A stretch of DNA of 64,000 nucleotides. Origin: JBBRVP01 sp038246785. Its GTDB lineage: Bacteria > Actinomycetota > Actinomycetes > Jiangellales > Jiangellaceae. The stretch lies in assembly GCA_038246785.1 (NCBI GenBank), contig JBBRVP010000003.1, forward strand, positions 62,001 to 126,000, read 5' to 3'. The notes under the pieces were generated by a model that made no database searches, had not been told where the DNA came from, and saw nothing but the letters and a program-made list of their open reading frames with translations. Of this stretch, positions 59,675 through 64,000 are shown in pieces (within the stretch, counting starts at the first letter, position 1; every line of letters begins with the position of its first letter). The position numbers and the translations under genes were made by a program.

Positions 59675-62425
59675 TCAGGTCTCCCCGCCGGCCTCCTCGG
59701 CCGTCGTCGCAGTGACGTCCCCGAGCCGGTAGCGGTCGAGGGCGGCGCGTACGGTGTCCCACCCGACCTCGCCCCGGTGGGCCAGCTGGGTGAGCACGGC
59801 GACCACGATCGACTGCGCGTCCACCCTGAAGTGCCGGCGCAGCGCGGCCCGGGTGTCGGACATGCCGAACCCGTCGGTGCCCAGGGACTGCCAGTCGGTC
59901 GGCACGTAGGGGCGGATCTGGTCCTGCACCGCGCGCAGGTAGTCGCTGACCGCGACGACGGGACCGTGGGTGCCGGCCAGCCGCTGCGTGACGTACGGGT
60001 CCCGCGGCTCCCCGTCGGGGTGGAGCATGTTGTGCTCGTCGCAGCGCATCGCCTCGCGGCGCAGCTCGTTCCACGACGTGACCGACCACACGTCGGCCGC
60101 GACCTGCCACTCCTCGGCGAGGCGCTGCTGCGCCTCCAGCGCCCAGCGCAGCGCCACCCCGGACGCCAGGACCTGCGCGGCGGGGGCGTCGTCGCCCGGC
60201 GCGGTCTCCATGACCCGGTAGCGGTACATGCCCTTGAGCAGGCCGTCGACATCGACATCGGCGGGCTCGGGAGGCTGCTGGTAGGGCTCGTTGTAGACGG
60301 TGAGGTAGTACCAGATGTCCTCCTGGTCCTCGCCGTACATGCGGCGCAGGGCGTCGCGCACGATGTGCCCGACCTCGTAGGCCCATGCAGGGTCGTAGTG
60401 GATGCACGCCGGGTTGGTCGAGGCCAGCAGCGGCGAGTGGCCGTCCTCGTGCTGCAGCCCCTCGCCGTTGAGCGTCGTGCGGCCGGCCGTGGCGCCGAGC
60501 GCGAAGCCCTTCGTCATCTGGTCCGACGCCGCCCAGAGGCCGTCGCCGGTGCGCTGGAAGCCGAACATCGAGTAGAAGATGTAGACCGGAATCATGGTGA
60601 TCCCGTGCGTCGCGTACGACGTGCCGACCGCCGTCCACGAGGCCACCGACCCGGCCTCGTTGATCCCCTCGTGCAGGATGTGGCCCTGCACCGACTCCTT
60701 GTAGGACAGGAACAGGTCGCGGTCGACCGAGGCGTACTGCTGCCCGTGCGGAGAGTAGATCTTCAGCGTCGGGAACAGCGCGTCCATGCCGAACGTGCGC
60801 GCCTCGTCGGGGATGATCGGTACGACCCGCCAGCCGAGCTCCTTGTCCTTGAGGATGTCCTTGAGCAGCCGCACGAACGCCATCGTCGTGGCGACCGACT
60901 GCTTGCCCGATCCCCGCTGGACGGACTCGAAGACGGCGTCGCCGGGGAGGGTGAGCGCCTTGGTGTTGGGCCGCCGCTGCGGCAGCGGGCCGCCCAGCGC
61001 CCGCCGGCGCTCCATGAGGTAGGCGTAGTCGTCTGAGTCGGTGCCGGGGTGGAAGTACGGCGGCAGCTTGGGGTCGATGCGCTCGTCGGGGATCGGGAGG
61101 CTGAGCCGGTCGCGCAGGCCCTTGAGGTCCTCGAGGGTCAGCTTCTTCATCTGGTGCGTGGCGTTGCGGGCCTCGAAGTGCGAGCCGAGCGTCCAGCCCT
61201 TGATGGTCTTGGCGAGGATGACCGTGGGCTGGCCGGTGTGCTGGGCGGCTGCGGCGTACGCGGCGTACAGCTTGCGGTAGTCGTGGCCGCCGCGCTTGAG
61301 GTTCCAGACGTCCTCGTCGCTCATGTCCTTGACCATGGCCGCGGTGCGATCGTCGCGACCGAAGAAGTGCTCGCGCACGTAGGCCCCGGACTCCGCCTTG
61401 TAGGTCTGGTAGTCCCCGTCGGTGGTGCGGTTCATCAGGCCGACCAGCGCGCCGTCGACGTCGATGGCCAGCAGCGGGTCCCACTCGCGGCCCCAGATCA
61501 CCTTGATGACGTTCCAGCCGGCGCCGCGGAAGAACGACTCGAGCTCCTGGATGACCTTGCCGTTGCCACGCACCGGGCCGTCGAGGCGCTGCAGGTTGCA
61601 GTTGATGACGAACGTCAGGTTGTCCAGCTCCTCGCGCGCCGCGAGACCGATGGCGCCGATCGACTCCGGCTCGTCCATCTCGCCGTCGCCGAGGAACGCC
61701 CACACGTGCTGCTCGCTGGTGTCCTTGATGCCGCGGTGCTGCAGGTAGCGGTTGAACCGCGCCTGGTAGATCGCGTTGAGGGGACCGAGCCCCATCGAGA
61801 CGGTCGGGAACTCCCAGAAGTCCGGCATCAGGCGTGGGTGCGGGTAGGACGGCAGCCCGCCTCCGGCCCCCGCGTGGCTGAGCTCCTGGCGGAAGCCGTC
61901 GAGCTGGTCCTCGGTGAGCCTGCCCTCGAGGTGCGCGCGGGCGTACATGCCCGGCGCCGCATGCCCCTGGAAGTAGATCTGGTCGCCGCCGCCCGGGTGG
62001 TCCTTGCCCCGGAAGAAGTGGTTGAAGCCGACCTCGTAGAGGCTCGCGGAGGAGGCGTACGTGGAGATGTGCCCGCCGACGCCGATGCCGGGCCGCTGCG
62101 CCCGGTGCACCATGACGGCGGCGTTCCAGCGCATGACCCGGCGCAGCCGGCGCTCCATCTGCTCGTCCCCGGGGAAGTCGGGCTCGTCCTCCGGCGGGAT
62201 CGTGTTGATGTAGTCGGTCGAGCGCAGGCTCGGTACGCCGACGTTCTGCTCGCCGGCCCGCTGCAGCAGCGCGAGCATGAGATAGCGGGCCCGGTTGCGG
62301 CCCCCGTGCTCGATAGCCGCGTCGAGCGAGGCGAGCCACTCCTGGGTCTCGTCCGGGTCGATGTCCGGCAGCTGGCTCGGCAGGCCGTTGCTGATGATCC
62401 GGTCGTCCGTCACGGAGCCACGCAT
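59675..62425 (-). CDS. aceE: Pyruvate dehydrogenase E1 component, homodimeric
   Basis: 916 residues. Thiamine-diphosphate enzyme that decarboxylates pyruvate and acetylates the E2 lipoyl domain. TPP motif GDGEMDEPES ... NLTFVINCN; catalytic His regions GHISTYASSASLYEVG and HGQQYASVD; transketolase-like central and C-terminal domains. Normal length for actinobacterial AceE, whose E2 and E3 genes are usually elsewhere. ATG 62425; GTG 62413 is an alternative start. The 202-bp divergent gap to the DUF3052 gene holds two direct GGATGACGTGG copies on the aceE strand. Confidence 0.97.
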   Translation of the reverse strand: MRGSVTDDRIISNGLPSQLPDIDPDETQEWLASLDAAIEHGGRNRARYLMLALLQRAGEQNVGVPSLRSTDYINTIPPEDEPDFPGDEQMERRLRRVMRWNAAVMVHRAQRPGIGVGGHISTYASSASLYEVGFNHFFRGKDHPGGGDQIYFQGHAAPGMYARAHLEGRLTEDQLDGFRQELSHAGAGGGLPSYPHPRLMPDFWEFPTVSMGLGPLNAIYQARFNRYLQHRGIKDTSEQHVWAFLGDGEMDEPESIGAIGLAAREELDNLTFVINCNLQRLDGPVRGNGKVIQELESFFRGAGWNVIKVIWGREWDPLLAIDVDGALVGLMNRTTDGDYQTYKAESGAYVREHFFGRDDRTAAMVKDMSDEDVWNLKRGGHDYRKLYAAYAAAAQHTGQPTVILAKTIKGWTLGSHFEARNATHQMKKLTLEDLKGLRDRLSLPIPDERIDPKLPPYFHPGTDSDDYAYLMERRRALGGPLPQRRPNTKALTLPGDAVFESVQRGSGKQSVATTMAFVRLLKDILKDKELGWRVVPIIPDEARTFGMDALFPTLKIYSPHGQQYASVDRDLFLSYKESVQGHILHEGINEAGSVASWTAVGTSYATHGITMIPVYIFYSMFGFQRTGDGLWAASDQMTKGFALGATAGRTTLNGEGLQHEDGHSPLLASTNPACIHYDPAWAYEVGHIVRDALRRMYGEDQEDIWYYLTVYNEPYQQPPEPADVDVDGLLKGMYRYRVMETAPGDDAPAAQVLASGVALRWALEAQQRLAEEWQVAADVWSVTSWNELRREAMRCDEHNMLHPDGEPRDPYVTQRLAGTHGPVVAVSDYLRAVQDQIRPYVPTDWQSLGTDGFGMSDTRAALRRHFRVDAQSIVVAVLTQLAHRGEVGWDTVRAALDRYRLGDVTATTAEEAGGET

Positions 62426-62452
62426 CCTTCGTCGTCGTCGGGTCATGCGGTA

Positions 62453-62490
62453 CCACGTCATCCTGCCCCCCGCTCGGCCCCACGTCATCC
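62453..62490 (-). promoter_or_regulatory. Two direct 11-bp repeats upstream of aceE
   Basis: GGATGACGTGG at 62490-62480 and again at 62463-62453 on the aceE strand, 27 bp apart, 28 bp or more before the start. Possible regulator sites; no known consensus recognised. Confidence 0.35.
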
Positions 62491-62568
62491 GGGCCGCCTC
62501 CCCTGCGCCCGGGCCGGAGTGCTCGCGCCGCGACCGGCACTTGCGTGCGGCTGCGGGCTCCGCTGGAC

Positions 62569-62574
62569 TAGCGT
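62569..62574 (+). promoter_or_regulatory. -10 element for the DUF3052 gene
   Basis: TAGCGT about 54 nt before GTG 62628, giving a short leader with the AAGGAGG ribosome site at 62614-62620. Confidence 0.4.
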
Positions 62575-62627
62575 CCACAGCGAAGACGGCGCAGACGGCG
62601 CCGCCATCGGACGAAGGAGGACTCCCG

Positions 62628-63068
62628 GTGGGCCAGACCGCGGGCCACGCGGACGTCAGGGGCGGGCCTGCCGCACGACTGGGGCTGCAGCCGGGACAGG
62701 TCGTGCAGGAGCTCGGCTGGGACGAGGACGCCGACGACGGGCTGCGCGCCGCGATCGAGGAGTTCACCGGCACCGAGCTCGTCGACGAGGACCATGGCGA
62801 CGTGGTCGACGGGGTGCTGCTGTGGTGGCGCGACGGTGACGGCGACCTCGTCGACGCGCTCGTCGACGGCCTCACCGACCTCGCCGCGGGCGGCTCGATC
62901 TGGCTGCTGACCCCCAAGGTCGGCCGACCCCGTCACGTCGAGCCCAGCGACGTCGCCGACGCCGCCCCCACGGCCGGGCTCGCCGTCACCTCCTCGTCCC
63001 CCGTCGCGTCGGACTGGACCGCGACCCGGCTCACCACGCCGCGGTCGGCGCGCGGCTCCCGCCGCTGA
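62628..63068 (+). CDS. DUF3052 family protein
   Basis: 146 residues. Actinobacterial family commonly encoded divergently from aceE: AARLGLQPGQVVQELGWDEDADDGLRAAIEEFTGTEL, VDGVLLWWRDGDGDLVDALVDGLTDLAAGGSIWLLTPK, and VTSSSPVASDWTATRLTTPRS at the C-terminus. In mycobacteria a member of this family acts as a repressor-like regulator in stress; I do not transfer that role with confidence. GTG 62628 has AAGGAGG upstream. Followed 24 bp later by the peroxiredoxin gene. Confidence 0.92.
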   Translation: MGQTAGHADVRGGPAARLGLQPGQVVQELGWDEDADDGLRAAIEEFTGTELVDEDHGDVVDGVLLWWRDGDGDLVDALVDGLTDLAAGGSIWLLTPKVGRPRHVEPSDVADAAPTAGLAVTSSSPVASDWTATRLTTPRSARGSRR

Positions 63069-63092
63069 CCTCGATCGCACAGGAGCCTTCGA

Positions 63093-63554
63093 ATGACCCT
63101 CGAGGTGGGCGCGGCCGCGCCCGACTTCGTCCTGCCCGACCACCACGGCGCCACCGTGCGGCTCTCCGAGCTGCGCGGCCGCCCGGTGGTGCTCGTCTTC
63201 TACCCGTGGGCCTTCACCGGTGTCTGCACCGGCGAGCTGACCGCGCTGCGCGACGACATCGCCGCGTTCGACCGTGCCGGCGTCACGCTGCTCGCCGTCT
63301 CCTGCGATTCGATGTTCTCGCTGCGCGTGTTCGCCGACCGCGAGGGCTACCCCTTCCAGCTGCTCAGCGACTTCTGGCCGCACGGCGCGGTGGCCCGGGC
63401 GTACGGCATCTTCGACGAGGAGCGCGGCTGCGCCCTGCGCGGCACCTTCCTCATCGATCAGGCGGGTGTCATCCGCTGGTCGGTCGTCAACGCGATCCCT
63501 GATGCGCGGGACGTCGCCGACTACAAGCGGGCCATCGACGCCGTCGCCGTCTGA
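63093..63554 (+). CDS. ahpE: AhpE-type peroxiredoxin
   Basis: 153 residues, thiol peroxidase that reduces hydroperoxides and peroxynitrite. Peroxidatic Cys is in FYPWAFTGVCTGEL (about residue 46), within the AhpE pattern of actinobacteria. Further Cys in AVSCDSMF and ERGCALRG could serve in resolution but are not at a standard position. C-terminal GTFLIDQAGVIRW is the usual strand pair. AGGAG precedes the ATG. Likely co-transcribed with the DUF3052 gene. Confidence 0.94.
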   Translation: MTLEVGAAAPDFVLPDHHGATVRLSELRGRPVVLVFYPWAFTGVCTGELTALRDDIAAFDRAGVTLLAVSCDSMFSLRVFADREGYPFQLLSDFWPHGAVARAYGIFDEERGCALRGTFLIDQAGVIRWSVVNAIPDARDVADYKRAIDAVAV

Positions 63555-63574
63555 ACCGGCCAGCGCGGCGCGGG

Positions 63575-63580
63575 TAGCCT
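63575..63580 (+). promoter_or_regulatory. -10 element of the tRNA-Val gene
   Basis: TAGCCT 22 nt before the mature 5' end of the tRNA. Confidence 0.5.
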
Positions 63581-63602
63581 GGCGCGGCGCCGCCCGGCGC
63601 AT

Positions 63603-63674
63603 GGGCGCATAGCTCAGCGGTAGAGCACCTGCCTTACAAGCAGGCGGTCGCTGGTTCGATCCCGGCTGCGCCCA
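63603..63674 (+). tRNA. tRNA-Val (TAC)
   Basis: 72-nt cloverleaf. Acceptor GGGCGCA/TGCGCCC, discriminator A, D-arm AGCTCAGCGGTAGAGC, anticodon stem CTGCC/GGCAG-type with loop TTACAAG (anticodon TAC), T-arm CTGGTTCGATCCCGG. CCA is not encoded. Confidence 0.96.
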
Positions 63675-63684
63675 CCCCACCGCC

Positions 63685-63732
63685 GATCTTGAGACGTTGC
63701 CGCATCGATGAGGGCCGCACCGTCTCAAGATC
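63685..63732 (+). terminator. Hairpin after tRNA-Val
   Basis: GATCTTGAGACG and its exact complement CGTCTCAAGATC (12-bp arms, 24-nt loop), 10 bp after the tRNA. Likely terminator. Confidence 0.6.
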
Positions 63733-63758
63733 CACGGCAGAGCTGACGCCGCGGCCGG

Positions 63759-63764
63759 TAGCCT
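63759..63764 (+). promoter_or_regulatory. -10 element of a leaderless promoter (Nif3-like gene)
   Basis: TAGCCT, 8 nt, then GTG 63773; no ribosome-binding site. Confidence 0.5.
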
Positions 63765-63772
63765 CCGGATCC

Positions 63773-64000
63773 GTGGGCGGCGCGGTGAGGCTCGGCGAGG
63801 TGGTGGCTGCGCTCGACGCGCTGTACGACCCGCGAACGGCGCAATCCTGGGACGCGGTGGGCCTGGTCTGCGGCGACCCGGAGGCCCCGGTCGAGAAGGT
63901 CCTGCTGGCCGTCGACCCGGTGGGCGCCGTTGTCGACGAGGCGCTGGGCTGGTCCGCCGACCTCCTGCTCACCCACCACCCGCTGCTGCTGCGTCCCGTT
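63773..64000 (+). CDS. Nif3-like dinuclear metal centre protein, N-terminal part
   Basis: The first 76 codons are visible before the window ends. Sequence: VRLGEVVAALDALYDPRTAQSWD, then AVGLVCGDPEAPVEKVLLAVDP, then ADLLLTHHPLLLRPV. The tandem His (THHP) is a metal ligand of the Nif3/GTP cyclohydrolase I type 2 family, and the WDxVGLxxGD segment is diagnostic. Function of the family is not settled (hexameric metal protein, proposed hydrolase). Start looks leaderless. Confidence 0.9.
   Translation, partial: MGGAVRLGEVVAALDALYDPRTAQSWDAVGLVCGDPEAPVEKVLLAVDPVGAVVDEALGWSADLLLTHHPLLLRPV

Overview
This is a contiguous piece of a high-GC Actinomycetota chromosome. The evidence is the strong G/C third-position codon bias, frequent GTG starts, many GTGA/ATGA gene overlaps, many apparently leaderless genes, and marker families such as DUF3152, DUF3145, DUF3052, DUF3817, a FasR-type PucR regulator beside fabD-fabH-acpP-fabF, an archaeal-type glycyl-tRNA synthetase and AceE. 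I cannot fix the order; gene content would fit a Frankiales/Kineosporiales-like actinomycete. Almost all of it is single-copy core chromosome with short intergenic gaps. No phage, IS element or CRISPR array was seen.

Layout. 1-5.6 kb: a truncated M4 metalloprotease, a membrane-anchored hypothetical, a small membrane protein coupled to an MMPL transporter, and an LLM-class F420 oxidoreductase. 5.6-11.3 kb: GNAT/recO divergent pair, a thioredoxin-reductase-like flavoprotein coupled to a membrane class III adenylate cyclase, and uppS. 11.3-14.6 kb: the zinc-uptake operon znuA-znuC-znuB-zur with a double Zur box on a leaderless promoter. 14.7-20.9 kb: ABM-like protein, subtilisin-like protease, glyS, a DUF559/AbiEi-like gene bracketed by direct repeats, dusB and a glyoxalase-like protein. 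21-28.3 kb: ppdK, then an ABC exporter with its own two-component system and a YdcF protein. 28.3-37.6 kb: dgt, ferredoxin reductase, dnaG, xylulokinase-like kinase, a group 1/2 sigma factor, a hypothetical and an M1-like lipoprotein peptidase. 37.7-41.7 kb: a frameshifted topoisomerase IB, tRNA-Asn and tRNA-Met, a second two-component system and a DUF3152 protease-like protein. 41.8-45.1 kb: PiT phosphate transporter with DUF47 partner, DUF3817, SURF1 and a USP-like protein.

45.2-49.9 kb is the most unusual region. A leftward operon encodes a dynamin-like GTPase, an MFS transporter and an enolase outside its usual housekeeping context. Its leader folds base for base like a fluoride riboswitch aptamer. 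The A6/U38 pair of the crystallised aptamer is replaced by G/C, and a plausible ribosome-binding-site sequestering hairpin follows. I read this as a fluoride-stress operon without crcB or a CLC-F exporter in the window.

50-64 kb: CsbD, DUF3145, the fatty-acid operon fabD-fabH-acpP-fabF with its FasR-like regulator, an aldo/keto reductase, a PHP-domain protein with an N-terminal VDP repeat, GNAT, PPK2, aceE, DUF3052, an AhpE-like peroxiredoxin, tRNA-Val and the start of a Nif3-like protein.

A second theme is short tandem repeats abutting stop codons. The clearest is a 17-bp array between znuA and znuC, in which every copy carries a stop/start ATGA overlap. It forms six chained six-codon mini-ORFs that lead from the znuA stop exactly into the znuC start.
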